Source of the DNA: CAZXEU01 sp964639665
Lineage (GTDB): Bacteria; Bacteroidota; Rhodothermia; Rhodothermales; Bin80
Direction: 5' to 3'
Assembly (NCBI GenBank): GCA_964639665.1
Contig: CAZXEU010000150.1
Span: forward strand, 1 to 52,950
DNA length: 52,950 nucleotides
The notes beneath the pieces are model-generated. The model made no database searches, was not told the DNA's origin, and saw only the letters and a program-made list of their open reading frames with translations. Each line of letters begins with the position of its first letter. Within the stretch, counting starts at the first letter, position 1. The position numbers and the translations under genes were made by a program. This document shows, in pieces, positions 1 to 9,718 of the stretch.

Positions 1-395
1 TACTGCTGCACCAACGGAAACATCTCTTCCGCCGTACGTCTGAGTCTTGCCATGCGATCCAGGATTTGAGTTCTCGGTACTTGCAGTAATTTCCCGAGAA
101 CTCGTTACCCGATCAAGATGCAGTTCGCCGCACGCTTACGAAGTAGCCGCTTCTACGGGGTCTCGAAGTTCATTGCCCGGGCGGTCTCGTCCAATTACAC
201 ATGCTGCAGCCCGCGCAGCACGGCGGGAATGTCGCGGTGATCCTTGGGCTGGAATTTGATCTGATCCACCGGGACTTGCCCGAGCCTAAACTGTAGTTCC
301 TCTACCAAGCGCCTGGTCTTGGATGCCTGAATGTGGGGGCAAGGGGCGCCAAATGCGGCTGCAAACGCCTGAAAAGCGGGCAAATCGCCGGACAT
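1..395 (-). pseudogene. Decayed transposase remnant (ISNCY-like)
   Basis: Read leftward from 395, the frame gives a segment containing QVPVDQIKFQPKDHRDIP and then AVLRGLQHV. This resembles the N-terminal block of ISNCY-type transposases, which typically has '..I.....SRDDIP.LL.GLQ.(I/L)Y'. The next codon (195-197) is a TAA exactly where that family has Tyr. The same frame continues through further stops to a segment reading RMARLRRTAEEMFPLVQQ near base 1, similar to the helical middle part of such transposases. The several hundred residues that should separate the two blocks are missing. I read this as a transposase with an internal deletion and several stop codons, running off the window edge. 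The family call is from recalled motif similarity only. It marks the outer flank of the defence island. Bases 396-558 hold nothing I can recognise. Confidence 0.4.
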
Positions 396-558
396 TCGAA
401 GAAACGACCGGTTGGCAAAAGCTGTAACGCAGTTGCATCATCTTGTCACATAACTGCCTGTACAAACGACACTTACGCCAATATGGAACAGGCCGACCAA
501 GCCCATGACCCGTACACTTCTGGACCTTATAATCCTTTTCGGGCAAGCACCAATTAGC

Positions 559-2625
559 TTAGCTTGGCAGTGTCTCCGAAAACCCTTCAGAGTTTAACCT
601 CTCCAGAATCTCGACTGCCTTGGAAGATTGCTTATTTGTCGGAATTCGATGCGGCACCTGAGCAGCAGTGCTGAGAATACTGGTTTCCATTGGTGAGAGC
701 AAACGTCGGGCCTTGCCCCAAGAAAGCGTGTCCGACCAGAATTTGCTGCCGGCATTGACGACTGCTATCTGTGCCTCAATCTGATTCAATACGCGTTGGT
801 CGCGCCGAGCGGCCTTGGCCGAAATTCGCTCTTCCTCTACTGAAATCAGCCCTTGCTTGAATGCTTCAGGCCAGCGGATGTCGAGGCCTCGGACACGGTC
901 CCAGCAGGCATGCTTCTTGGCCCATTCTGTCACGTTCCGGTTGCCGGGCGGAGGATTAACGAGCACACCATGTACCCGCCGAGCCGCACCGGCTATTGCT
1001 TCGTCCAATGCCTCTCCTGGCGCCTGCCGCCGCCATATGGATTCGAAGTCTACCGCGCGCTTGTGCTTTGCTATGTCGTGGGCAATCTTGGAGATCGTGT
1101 AGGCTACAATGTTAGCACGATACCCGCCCTGATACCAAGGCTGAGCGGACACGATACGTTCGGTTGCCTTGAAAATGATCGCCTTTGCGACTGTTGTACG
1201 ATACCATGATTCATTGAAGTCGTCGGGCAATTTGCTCCAAGCCTCCCCGATTCGTCGTGCAAAAGCGGCGAAGTTCTTTTGGGCACCCATACTCACCTCA
1301 TGTGGGCGCTCCTCCCACACATTGAGGAATTTGGCCAGATCCGTCTTGGTGAAGAGCTGTCTTCTTGGATTCTCCAAGTCAAATTTCTTACGCTGAGCCG
1401 GCGTCAGATTGGCGCGGGCATCAGCATACTGACCCCGTGCCCGCTCGTAGAACCACTTACTCTGCCGAAACGTCCCGTCCGGCGACGGCGCATGTATCCT
1501 CCGAGAAAAATTCTCGATGCGCACGTGAAATGGATGATTCGCAAAGAAGTCAGCTGCTCGTACCCGATTCTGACTGTTGGCATACTCAGAGATACGCGGC
1601 ACCAAATCGGTAGCTTGGTCCGGTGCCACGACGGTGAGCTTCATCTGGATGAATACATTTCTTAGATCGAATTTGCGAAGCTTTGCACGATGAATCGAGG
1701 CCGTTGTTTGCCCACCATTTACTATCTGGAAATTCCTGAGGCCGTACAGCAGCAATTGTCCGCCCTCATCAGCAATAACCACCTGCTCGGCTGTCGCCGT
1801 AATACCATTGTTGTAGGCAAAGAACATCGCAGGCTGGTTTTCTAGAGTAATCCGGATTCCACGGTTAACCTTGCTGCGTGCCTGCAAGAACACACGAACA
1901 TTCTGTTCGAGAAGGCGTGCTCCCCATCGGTCGTAAATGTCGGCGAGAACCTCTCCAGGAATGACAGTAAGGTATGATTCAAGGGCTGCGTCTGTCTGCT
2001 GGACTCGCAAAACCGGTAGCGCTTTTCCAAAATCTTCGACCAGATTGATCCCGATTTCTTCACGCCCGCTGCCTGAAATCGCCTGAGCGTGGAGGCGGCC
2101 AATATCCCAGACGGTGTACGTGATCTGTTTGCCGTCGTAATCGTGACCAGGACGGCCATCGACTCTCTCACTCAGCTTCCTGTTGCTAATAAGTACCAAC
2201 CTAACCCTGACTATTCTCCTCCATCTTTTTGCTATGAGGTCGGCCAAGCCGAACGCCGGACTAGTCTCTTCCAGAGCATTGCGCCAAGGTTCACTGAGTG
2301 CCTGTCGCAGGAATCTGGACACGCGTTGGAAGGCAGTATCCATCTCCCTGCCTGTAAGACGCTGAATGCCCGGCGAGGGGTCAAAATCAAGAATGATCAG
2401 ACTCAGCACTCTCGCGGCAGCAGCAGGGTCGCCCCCGTATCCGTCGACACGAATTCCCTTGATTGGCATTCGAAAGGGAACCCGGTCGGCAGTGTCGATC
2501 TCTCCGGCTTCCATAAGCTGTTCGCACGCCCTCTGAAAGAGAACATCCTCAACGAATTGGCCGTCAGCGTCGGACTCCGCGAAGACATCCTGAAGAAACT
2601 CGCGGGCGTAATCTTCAATTGTCAT
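559..2625 (-). CDS. AIPR-family protein of the Mza-like defence operon
   Basis: The 688-residue product carries the AIPR (abortive infection phage resistance) signature. Residues about 240-310 read ENVRVFLQ-type text, then SKVNRGIR, FFAYNNGITATAE and FQIVNGGQTTASI, which are the diagnostic blocks. The N-terminal region (about 45-85) has an IRVDGYGGD...LSLIILDF pattern resembling a degenerate restriction-endonuclease-like fold; the usual ExK is not obvious. It is the last gene of the five-gene minus-strand operon. Its ATG overlaps the 3' end of the DUF4420 gene by 11 bases and has a fair Shine-Dalgarno (AAAGGA) about 8 bases upstream. AIPR proteins are linked to phage defence but their biochemistry is unclear. 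The gene looks intact, with no internal stops. The family call is firm; the effector role is inferred from context. Confidence 0.88.
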   Translation of the reverse strand: MTIEDYAREFLQDVFAESDADGQFVEDVLFQRACEQLMEAGEIDTADRVPFRMPIKGIRVDGYGGDPAAAARVLSLIILDFDPSPGIQRLTGREMDTAFQRVSRFLRQALSEPWRNALEETSPAFGLADLIAKRWRRIVRVRLVLISNRKLSERVDGRPGHDYDGKQITYTVWDIGRLHAQAISGSGREEIGINLVEDFGKALPVLRVQQTDAALESYLTVIPGEVLADIYDRWGARLLEQNVRVFLQARSKVNRGIRITLENQPAMFFAYNNGITATAEQVVIADEGGQLLLYGLRNFQIVNGGQTTASIHRAKLRKFDLRNVFIQMKLTVVAPDQATDLVPRISEYANSQNRVRAADFFANHPFHVRIENFSRRIHAPSPDGTFRQSKWFYERARGQYADARANLTPAQRKKFDLENPRRQLFTKTDLAKFLNVWEERPHEVSMGAQKNFAAFARRIGEAWSKLPDDFNESWYRTTVAKAIIFKATERIVSAQPWYQGGYRANIVAYTISKIAHDIAKHKRAVDFESIWRRQAPGEALDEAIAGAARRVHGVLVNPPPGNRNVTEWAKKHACWDRVRGLDIRWPEAFKQGLISVEEERISAKAARRDQRVLNQIEAQIAVVNAGSKFWSDTLSWGKARRLLSPMETSILSTAAQVPHRIPTNKQSSKAVEILERLNSEGFSETLPS

Positions 2626-3616
2626 CTGTCATTTCCTTTATGGCCTGCGCCAGAATGGCCATGTCGATATGGAACTTCTTGCATCGCGATAATTCGATAG
2701 CATATCTCACGTTCATGACGCCTGGTAGGAACATAGCAGGAGTGATTCGGGGGAATCCATCCAAGACCTCGTACAAGGAGGCCCCTCCGATTACCAGACG
2801 ATTGTCCGAGTAATCGTCGTCAAAGTCGAAACCTGTAGCACAAAGGCGTTCCTCGAATTGAGAAGCCGCCTGCATGTCAAGGGCAGCGATACTGTCACGA
2901 ACACGCAAGGCGACGTCCGTGATCGTTACCGATGTCGGATCTCCCTGCGCTCCAGATACCTCTACAACGTGCAGGAAAAGGCGCGAGCTCTCTACAGAAT
3001 CGAGCTGATCCGCCGAAGAGATTCGAACTAAAGGAGCGTGCGGAGATCGGGTCTTCGCTTCAACGCCGATCCAGCCCACCTGAAAGTCCTTGTCAGCTCC
3101 AACCGGGCCCGTCCATGCCTGGACTGCACCGACCGGGCCGATCACCGGCAGAAGCCTACGCTCAAGCAGGCAGAGTTCCCCTACAAGACCTCTTTGTTCC
3201 TCCCGACTCAGTCGGCTGCCTCCGCCTCGCAACAGGAAGTGCCATCGCCAAGTCCGTATGAGAAAACGGTCGACCGCTTCCGCCTCAGAGCGGGAAGCGC
3301 GCGTGGCTTCAACTATATCCGTACAGAAACGATGGAATACGTCCCTTTGCTCGCTGTCCGTAAGTCTAATAATGAGGCGCCTTCCCGACCTCTCCTCTGT
3401 TCGATGGGCTTCAACGCGGAGCCCGCGCAGTTTGGGCAATCGTCGGAGATTGGACTGCGCCGAGCGATGCTGAAGTATGAGTAGGCAATGATGCTGGCTG
3501 TCCAGCCCCCAATAGAGCCCCCAGTCCGGTGTTCCCACATCCGATATGCGTCGAGCACTGATGCGGGTAGGTTGGGGCGGCGAAGTCAAGCCTCTCCATG
3601 GATCATCAGTTATCAT
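2615..3616 (-). CDS. PD-(D/E)XK motif protein (DUF4420)
   Basis: A predicted restriction-endonuclease-fold protein of the DUF4420 family. Numbered from the ATG at 3616 (333 residues), the nuclease motif is visible as E147 in GLVGE, D177 in ADKDF, and E186-A-K188 in GVEAK. The start is ambiguous: in-frame ATGs lie at 3649, 3637, 3625 and 3616, all inside the 3' end of the Z1 gene. I chose 3616 because MITDDPWRGL fits a family N-terminus that opens with a short run and a Trp, and because the overlap with the Z1 stop is then 11 bases, the same as at the next junction. The longer start would add a low-complexity Met/Thr stretch read from the Z1 acidic tail. It is probably the DNA-cleaving subunit of the operon. 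Confidence 0.85.
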   Translation of the reverse strand: MITDDPWRGLTSPPQPTRISARRISDVGTPDWGLYWGLDSQHHCLLILQHRSAQSNLRRLPKLRGLRVEAHRTEERSGRRLIIRLTDSEQRDVFHRFCTDIVEATRASRSEAEAVDRFLIRTWRWHFLLRGGGSRLSREEQRGLVGELCLLERRLLPVIGPVGAVQAWTGPVGADKDFQVGWIGVEAKTRSPHAPLVRISSADQLDSVESSRLFLHVVEVSGAQGDPTSVTITDVALRVRDSIAALDMQAASQFEERLCATGFDFDDDYSDNRLVIGGASLYEVLDGFPRITPAMFLPGVMNVRYAIELSRCKKFHIDMAILAQAIKEMTDDN

Positions 3617-6305
3617 CGAAGTCATTCTCGTCGTCATCGGAGTCGTCATCGCCGTAGTGCTCCGTGAACCAGGTCTTGTTCACAACGTATTCGACCTTGT
3701 CTTCGCGGATTCTGGTACGCGGGAAGCTAATGCTCCAAGCGACTACCGGGTTCTGCTGACTTAGGTCCTCGCTCTCAGAGCCTATAGCCAAGAGGTGGAT
3801 TATCAGCAGAGGCTTGCTACGAATTCTGCTGTAGATCCAGTCCGGATAGTTTCTGGGGCCGTCGCCGTAAAGTCCTTTGTCCTTCTTCTTCTTATAGTCG
3901 TCTTGGGCACGCTTGATTTGTTCCTCTGACAATCCGGCCTTCGCAATCCCGCGGGAGCTGACCCTCTGCTTGTTGGTTACCATCAACACATATCGGTCGC
4001 TGCGCTCGCCGGCCGAACGCCTCTGGCACGTAAGCGAGAAGCCCAATCGGCGGTCAATAAGGGACCTGTCGCTTCGCCGGCGGACGCTTGGGAAGAGCAC
4101 GTCCCACTTGCTCAGCTCGCCATCTGCCCTGCGCGAGATGTACTTGCGTACCGGTTCGCCTTCCGTCAGAGTGGAGCCGGGATGATTCCTGAACGCTCCC
4201 AGAAACTCGTATACTAGGTCCACCGGTACATCCGTGACGAAACGTCCGCCGTACCGGTCTTCTCCGTCCTCAGGTGCTTTACCGCCCGCACGCATAGCAT
4301 TTGCCAGATGTACGGTAGTCTTCAGGTTAGCGTTGACTATTTCGCTGGCACGATGCAAGATGGCAGTTTCCACGAATTGATTTGCGAGTCCGATGAGAAC
4401 CTTATGGCGCTGACCGGAACCCATTTTGTTGCGTGCGGTGACCATGAGCGTATCGGGGTGACTGCGCACCTTAAGCCCGAAATCCCTTGGCGTCGCATTG
4501 GAGCTTTGCATACGGGCCAACTCGAACCGGAGCTCGTCAATCGATTCAGCAATGTGCTCGTACCATCCTTGGGCCTCCTCAGGCATCCAGACTCGACAGA
4601 GGTCTTCGTACCCGTCGCGATATCCAAACCAGCGCCCCATTTGGAACAGTGAATCATACATCATCGACCGGCGGAGAAAGTAACTGACCGTCAGGCCTTC
4701 CAGCGTAAGGCCACGCGACAGCGAAAGGCCACCGACCGCGATTACGTTTAGCCCCGAGGTCTCGTGCTCGGCATAATCGAGGGAACCGCCGGAGCGACTA
4801 TTGATCTCGACGACATTGACCGCACTTATGCTTTCATGAAGAAGCCCCTGAATCTCCTGCCAAGACTCCGCGCATCGGCCGCCGTAGTGTTCTAGGAAAG
4901 CGCGATGCAATTTGAACAATTCGGGATCACGAATAGCCTCAGCGAGGGACCGAGCGCCGTTGATCCTGACGTGCGACGAAATCCGGTCAACGAAGGACTG
5001 TACTTCGTTTCGAACCTGCAGCTGTACGTCCACAAAGCGTGAAACATTCACAAGCATCGAGTTGTGAGCGCGGTCTTGGCTTCGAGCCAGTCTTATAGCT
5101 CGCGCGAGGACAAAGACACGAATCGCTTCTTCCAGGCTCTCCGGCAGTCCAGCTACAGCATGATTTATGTCATGAGACGTTGGCAGGAGAGCTTCATGGT
5201 CGTCTATATTGCGAAGGACCGCGTTTGTGGCGTTGCCGAACACTCTCGCAGCACCGAAGTAGTTGGTCGGCGGATCAAGACTTACTATGAAATCACGTGG
5301 AAATAAGTCGTGCCCGACCATCTGGTCTTCGGAATCAGGGTCGATAAAGATGTTCGCGAATGGCGTAGCCGTGTAGCCGACATAGTTGCTCCGTTCGAAG
5401 AGATCAAGTAGTTCGCGGATTTGGCCATTGATCCGTGATACCTTTTCCATTCGGTGCTTAATGTTAATCGAGGCATTATCCGCTTCGTCATCAATAAGTA
5501 GCATAGGCTCCCGAATCGTATCCGTACCGAGCTGGGCGTTGTGAGCTCTCAGCCAGTCGATAAGGTTGCGGAGCGCGGAAGGATTCTTCTTGATCACGAA
5601 GACTGCGGGCTGGCGAAGCTCTTGCAGCCGAATGTTGAGATTCTCGGCTATGCCTTTATGAAAGTCCTTGGTAGTCGACGTAAACGCTATTGGACGGTGG
5701 CGTGCGTCATATCTCCCTACGCCCACGCGGCGCCCCCCGAATGTAGTCTTGCAGAACCCGATAAAGCCCTCGTCAACGCGTCTCTGGGTTTGGTCACGAA
5801 GCCTGTTCTGCAATCCCGCAATTATTATGATCACCCGGTAGCCGGCATCGGCTGCTTTAGTGACAACGCCGATATAATTCGCCGTTTTTCCGGATTGAAC
5901 GTGACCCATTACCATGCCCCTTCGATCCCATGGACCAGACTTTTCAGGATCTTCTAAGAGCCCAAGTATTCTGTCCGTAACATTGCTTAATCCTCCGAGA
6001 ACCTGACCAGAAAAACCCTTTCCAGCCAATAATTTGCGATACCGATTCCAGAAGTAGAATTCGATCCCGGAGCGTGCGCTTTCAAGCCAAGGTTCGAATT
6101 CCGGATTCTGCAGTGCGGCGCCTTCGGCCATGAAAACTCCGTGCACAGTCTCGAATTCGAGGGCCAAATCTTCGGCCTCTGTATCGGTTACGCTTGGACA
6201 CGCTAGTCGTACATTCGCGATGACCTCCCGAATTCGTGCCTGAGAGGGCCGCTCCCGGGCCAAGAGGCTCTGGACCATCGTCCTCACTCTGTCCAGCTCC
6301 GTCAT
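3606..6305 (-). CDS. Z1-domain superfamily-2 ATPase/helicase-like protein
   Basis: This 899-residue protein has the Z1 domain core. Walker A is GHVQSGKT (134-141), Walker B is DDEAD (272-276), a motif III-like TATPF is at 312-316, a motif V-like GGLSLSRGLTLEGL is near 526-538, and motif VI is QMGRWFGYR (555-563). Z1 ATPases occur next to MutL/MORC-type ATPases in restriction-like operons and are thought to act as DNA translocases. The C-terminus is a strongly acidic tail of Asp residues (about the last 14), which is the segment overlapped by the DUF4420 start. Its ATG overlaps the TGA of the GHKL gene as ATGA, implying coupled translation. All motor motifs are intact, so it should be active. 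Confidence 0.92.
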   Translation of the reverse strand: MTELDRVRTMVQSLLARERPSQARIREVIANVRLACPSVTDTEAEDLALEFETVHGVFMAEGAALQNPEFEPWLESARSGIEFYFWNRYRKLLAGKGFSGQVLGGLSNVTDRILGLLEDPEKSGPWDRRGMVMGHVQSGKTANYIGVVTKAADAGYRVIIIIAGLQNRLRDQTQRRVDEGFIGFCKTTFGGRRVGVGRYDARHRPIAFTSTTKDFHKGIAENLNIRLQELRQPAVFVIKKNPSALRNLIDWLRAHNAQLGTDTIREPMLLIDDEADNASINIKHRMEKVSRINGQIRELLDLFERSNYVGYTATPFANIFIDPDSEDQMVGHDLFPRDFIVSLDPPTNYFGAARVFGNATNAVLRNIDDHEALLPTSHDINHAVAGLPESLEEAIRVFVLARAIRLARSQDRAHNSMLVNVSRFVDVQLQVRNEVQSFVDRISSHVRINGARSLAEAIRDPELFKLHRAFLEHYGGRCAESWQEIQGLLHESISAVNVVEINSRSGGSLDYAEHETSGLNVIAVGGLSLSRGLTLEGLTVSYFLRRSMMYDSLFQMGRWFGYRDGYEDLCRVWMPEEAQGWYEHIAESIDELRFELARMQSSNATPRDFGLKVRSHPDTLMVTARNKMGSGQRHKVLIGLANQFVETAILHRASEIVNANLKTTVHLANAMRAGGKAPEDGEDRYGGRFVTDVPVDLVYEFLGAFRNHPGSTLTEGEPVRKYISRRADGELSKWDVLFPSVRRRSDRSLIDRRLGFSLTCQRRSAGERSDRYVLMVTNKQRVSSRGIAKAGLSEEQIKRAQDDYKKKKDKGLYGDGPRNYPDWIYSRIRSKPLLIIHLLAIGSESEDLSQQNPVVAWSISFPRTRIREDKVEYVVNKTWFTEHYGDDDSDDDENDFDDN

Positions 6306-7801
6306 GACTCCGTGATCATTCCAGCATCATTGAGGATATCTTCCAGCACTTTTCTAGTCTCGGTCCACTGAACGTGGAAAGGCTCAGCGGTGCGCATCCA
6401 CTTCTTGATCTCGGCAGGGGACTTTCCCTCAAGCCGAAGAATGCCCCATAGCGATTTCGTGATCATTCGCAGGTCTTCCGTACTCATGCGTGCAGCGCCC
6501 ACCTCCTCGGGTTTGGAACTGACATCAACATGCAGGGCCTCCAATGGAAAGCTTGAGGCCAACAGACGAAGAAGTCGCTCGAATTCACCAGCCTTTTCTG
6601 GTTCGAGATTTGCCCGAAAGGCTGCCAGCAGCGGATGCTTTTCGTCAATGCGGTAGGAGATTTGATTCTTGTCCTGCACTCTTCTCCACACCGGGAGACG
6701 GCTATCCTCGGTCAGTCTTGTGCCACGGCCGGTGAAGATTCGACGAGACGGGACTCCCAAGCGGTTCACAATGCCACGAAGGCGCTTGCGGACAAGCGGA
6801 GGGGGCTGTGCGGATGCCTTCCGAACGTCGATTTTCCATGCAGCATCAAGCGTGTTGGGAATATCAATTCCGACACGAGCAAGCTTCGTGAGCTCTAGTT
6901 TGCGGGCGAGTCGAAACCACGTACCGTGGACAATAAGGCGTCTATTACGATACAAGTAAAAGCCCTGATTACTGATGTAGCCATCGGTTCCGGCGAACTT
7001 CTTCCATTCCTCAGCAGTCACCTTTCCGTGATGCGGGAGGGTTATAGGCCAGATTCTGATGTCGGAACCATCCAATCGGATTATTTCCTCCGGGTGGTGT
7101 TGAGTTGCAGGATGGTTTACGTGGAAGGGATCAAAAGGTCGTAGTTCTCGACCGTTCATTGACATGATTACGCGCTTGCCTTCGCGACCTGAGAGGAAAC
7201 GGTGGAAGACAAATTCGATATGAGTCGCCGCTTCGTCAAGTAACCGCACGAATTCGCGCCGGCCATCGTTTCGGCTTGACTCCGCAAGGCGATCAAGATT
7301 CTCCCAAACGACCAAGGTGCCATCGTGTCGGAGTTTCTCAGACCAGCGGACAGCATCGGTATTGTCCGGAATCTCGACCACCCAACGGTCGCGCTTTGCG
7401 ACGGTATCAAGGTCCCATATCGCGCAGGATATGACTGATTGCCGTTGTGTCAGCACCGTAAGGCGGCGACACTGGGAGAAAGATGCGGTCTTCAGCCCAA
7501 GACCGAATCGCCCAAGATCGGTGGACACTCGGCTTTCGAGTGGGTTTCGCGTGCCAGGTCTCATTGCCTCGATCAGTTCATCACGCGTCATGCCAATCCC
7601 ATCGTCGAGTATTCCGATGGCTGGCATTGATTGATGAGTTTCGGCGAACAGCTGGATATTCCTCGCTCCAGCTGTAATCGAGTTGTCGATGACATCTGCC
7701 AATGCAGTTCGAAGGGAGTAGCCCATGTCGCGGAGACTCTCAACCAAGGAAGACGCGCGTGGTGGGAGTTCAAGCTCCAGCTGTCGACTATTACCAATCA
7801 T
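6302..7801 (-). CDS. GHKL ATPase, MutL/MORC-like
   Basis: The 499-residue product has the three Bergerat-fold motifs: the N box ADVIDNS (35-41), the G1 box DDGIGM (66-71) and the G2 box GRFGLGLK (97-104). It has no histidine-kinase receiver or phospho-acceptor modules and no HSP90-type C-terminus. A GHKL ATPase next to Z1, DUF4420, AIPR and a cytosine methyltransferase is the arrangement from which prokaryotic MORC/MutL homologues of restriction systems were described. Both junctions are 4-base ATGA overlaps (7798-7801 with the methyltransferase, 6302-6305 with Z1). It probably dimerises on ATP binding and acts as a clamp or switch on DNA. That role is inferred from MutL and MORC, not seen in the sequence. 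Confidence 0.88.
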   Translation of the reverse strand: MIGNSRQLELELPPRASSLVESLRDMGYSLRTALADVIDNSITAGARNIQLFAETHQSMPAIGILDDGIGMTRDELIEAMRPGTRNPLESRVSTDLGRFGLGLKTASFSQCRRLTVLTQRQSVISCAIWDLDTVAKRDRWVVEIPDNTDAVRWSEKLRHDGTLVVWENLDRLAESSRNDGRREFVRLLDEAATHIEFVFHRFLSGREGKRVIMSMNGRELRPFDPFHVNHPATQHHPEEIIRLDGSDIRIWPITLPHHGKVTAEEWKKFAGTDGYISNQGFYLYRNRRLIVHGTWFRLARKLELTKLARVGIDIPNTLDAAWKIDVRKASAQPPPLVRKRLRGIVNRLGVPSRRIFTGRGTRLTEDSRLPVWRRVQDKNQISYRIDEKHPLLAAFRANLEPEKAGEFERLLRLLASSFPLEALHVDVSSKPEEVGAARMSTEDLRMITKSLWGILRLEGKSPAEIKKWMRTAEPFHVQWTETRKVLEDILNDAGMITES

Positions 7802-9447
7802 GGGCTAGGTGCATCGATTAGCCGACCGGAGACGGATTCGTTACGCAATCGCTGGACTCGATTTGCCGACTGACGTACCATCCAAGGGCCGGCAACGCGA
7901 TCCCTATGCTCGATAATCGGCCAGAGTGCTTGCGCAATCTTCCAGGCGAGAAACGGAGGGACTGCATTGCCAACTTGAACGTATTGGTGTGTCCGACCGC
8001 CGTGGAAGAAATAATTGTCCGGAAATGTCTGAATGCGTGCGGCTTCGCGGACTGTGAGGCTGCGACACTGGCCTGGATCAGGATGAATGTAGTAATGACC
8101 GTCCTTCGAAATGTGACTAGTAATCGTGGTAGCGGGACGATCTCGCAGCTGGACTCTAAAGCGGTCGGCGAACCTGCCGGTGTTCCAACTCTTGTGCCTC
8201 GCGGCCAGCGCTAGCGGAAAGTCCCCGGCCCGCGGTGATCTGCCGCAGGCGTAAGCGTAGGAAGCAGCATAAAGATATCGGGCGATATCATCCTCAATGT
8301 GCCCCCTCGTCTCGTTATTGACAAGCCTGGTCAACCTGGAGTCATAAAGCCAATCTCGTAGGGTAGCTGGGCATGACTCCGGCAAGGTCGTCCCACCCTG
8401 AGCCCTCTGGTGAGGCAGGACCTTGCCCTTAGCTGACTCTCGGGCCCGATCGAGAGCGAGTCGAAATTCAGCTACAGTGTCCGTTGGCATGTCGGGCATG
8501 CAGCGCGATACCAAGCTGTATGCCCTTTTCAAAGCCAGCTGCCAAGAGGCGCCATCATCGTTTCGGCTGAGTCGACTTCGGAGCATCGGCATTTTACCGA
8601 TAATGTCCCGGACGGAGACAATGACTTCCTTGCGTGCCAATTCAGGCAAGAGATCTCGTGGTAATGTGTTAGCTATGTCGCGGCGGATACAGACAACGAA
8701 CACACGGTGACGCCGTTGCGGCACGCCGTGCTCTTCCGACCTTACAAGGAAATCCGCAGGCTTCAATCCGTCGTTCCAGGCTCGGCCTGCATTGTGGGAG
8801 GAAAGCGCATATAGCCGGTATAGATCCTGCCCTCCCGCGTTAGCGAGAGAACACATTACATCGGAAAAAACCGGGCGCCCACAATGCGTGGCTGAAAGCA
8901 TGCCCCGTACATTCTCCATAACCGCAACGGCGGGCTGCAGCTGCGCAAGCACGGATGCGTATTCCTTGTAGAGTGACTGTCGGATGTCCTTAGCGGGATC
9001 GTAATGGGCATTACCCATGTTGCGAGCCCTTGCAGCCACCGAATACGGCTGGCACGGAGGGCCGCCCAATAGCACTGTCCGGCCACCATGAGCAGCACGC
9101 AGTTCCGCGATTCGCTGACGGAGGAATTTATCCGCCTCCGGTGTGCCCAGTGCCAAGCATCGCGTTTCATCTCTTGCCTCTTGCCACTGAGTCGGATACA
9201 GCTTTGACCAGTCCGGTCCACTTGATATCGATCCGTTAAGGAAGTCGTAGTATTCTTGGGGAAAGCCTGAAGGAAACTTGCGAAGGAAGCCTCGCAATAG
9301 CAGTGTGCGGAATGCGTTTGGCTCCCTTTCGACGGAAAGATCCACATTGAAACACGGACGGTTGTCTGGGCCTTTCAGGGCGGCAAAGCCCTCCGCCAAT
9401 CCCCCCGGTCCAGAAAACAGGTCGACGACGGGTACCGGCTTGGTCAT
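7798..9447 (-). CDS. dcm: DNA cytosine-5 methyltransferase
   Basis: The C5-methyltransferase motifs appear in order: motif I VDLFSGPGGLAEGF near the start, motif IV GGPPCQPYS with the catalytic Cys, motif VI MENVRG, motif VIII GVPQRRHRVF, motif IX RPATTITSH, and motif X VQVGNAVPPF. I chose the ATG at 9447 (549 residues) because motif I follows it directly; an upstream frame extension to 9588 has no family-like sequence. An insertion of more than 100 residues separates motifs I and IV, longer than in HhaI-size enzymes. It is the first gene of the operon and diverges from vsr. The target site cannot be read from sequence. It most likely marks self DNA for the nuclease components downstream. Confidence 0.92.
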   Translation of the reverse strand: MTKPVPVVDLFSGPGGLAEGFAALKGPDNRPCFNVDLSVEREPNAFRTLLLRGFLRKFPSGFPQEYYDFLNGSISSGPDWSKLYPTQWQEARDETRCLALGTPEADKFLRQRIAELRAAHGGRTVLLGGPPCQPYSVAARARNMGNAHYDPAKDIRQSLYKEYASVLAQLQPAVAVMENVRGMLSATHCGRPVFSDVMCSLANAGGQDLYRLYALSSHNAGRAWNDGLKPADFLVRSEEHGVPQRRHRVFVVCIRRDIANTLPRDLLPELARKEVIVSVRDIIGKMPMLRSRLSRNDDGASWQLALKRAYSLVSRCMPDMPTDTVAEFRLALDRARESAKGKVLPHQRAQGGTTLPESCPATLRDWLYDSRLTRLVNNETRGHIEDDIARYLYAASYAYACGRSPRAGDFPLALAARHKSWNTGRFADRFRVQLRDRPATTITSHISKDGHYYIHPDPGQCRSLTVREAARIQTFPDNYFFHGGRTHQYVQVGNAVPPFLAWKIAQALWPIIEHRDRVAGPWMVRQSANRVQRLRNESVSGRLIDAPSP

Positions 9448-9677
9448 GACTGATACTGGCGTGGTGGCATATCTAGCGCCATCCAAAGGAGGCTTCGCCA
9501 AGGCGCGGCGAGTTGCATTCGAACAAACACTGCAAATTTGTACGAAACTTCCGCTGCCCTGCGTAGCGGCTCTGGACCAGGATCCCAACTACTTCTCGGA
9601 CCCTCGCACCTGTTAGGGATAGCCACGATGCTATGGCCCTGAACACATGGAAGGTTTCAATGAGGTTCTGTAGAATG

Positions 9678-9695
9678 GATATGCGGCTCCATATC
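9678..9695. promoter_or_regulatory. Perfect dyad in the dcm-vsr divergent region (candidate operator)
   Basis: GATATG and CATATC form a perfect 6+6 inverted repeat around a 6-base spacer, 23 bases before the vsr ATG, in the 271-base divergent region between dcm (start 9447) and vsr (start 9719). A -10-like TAGAAT (9671-9676) lies directly before it, which would place the dyad at the vsr transcription start. Dyads in this position are typical operators in restriction-modification loci. No controller protein gene is seen nearby. The remainder of 9448-9718 shows no gene. Confidence 0.3.
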
Positions 9696-9718
9696 TCTCG
9701 CGCAATACGGACCGGAAC

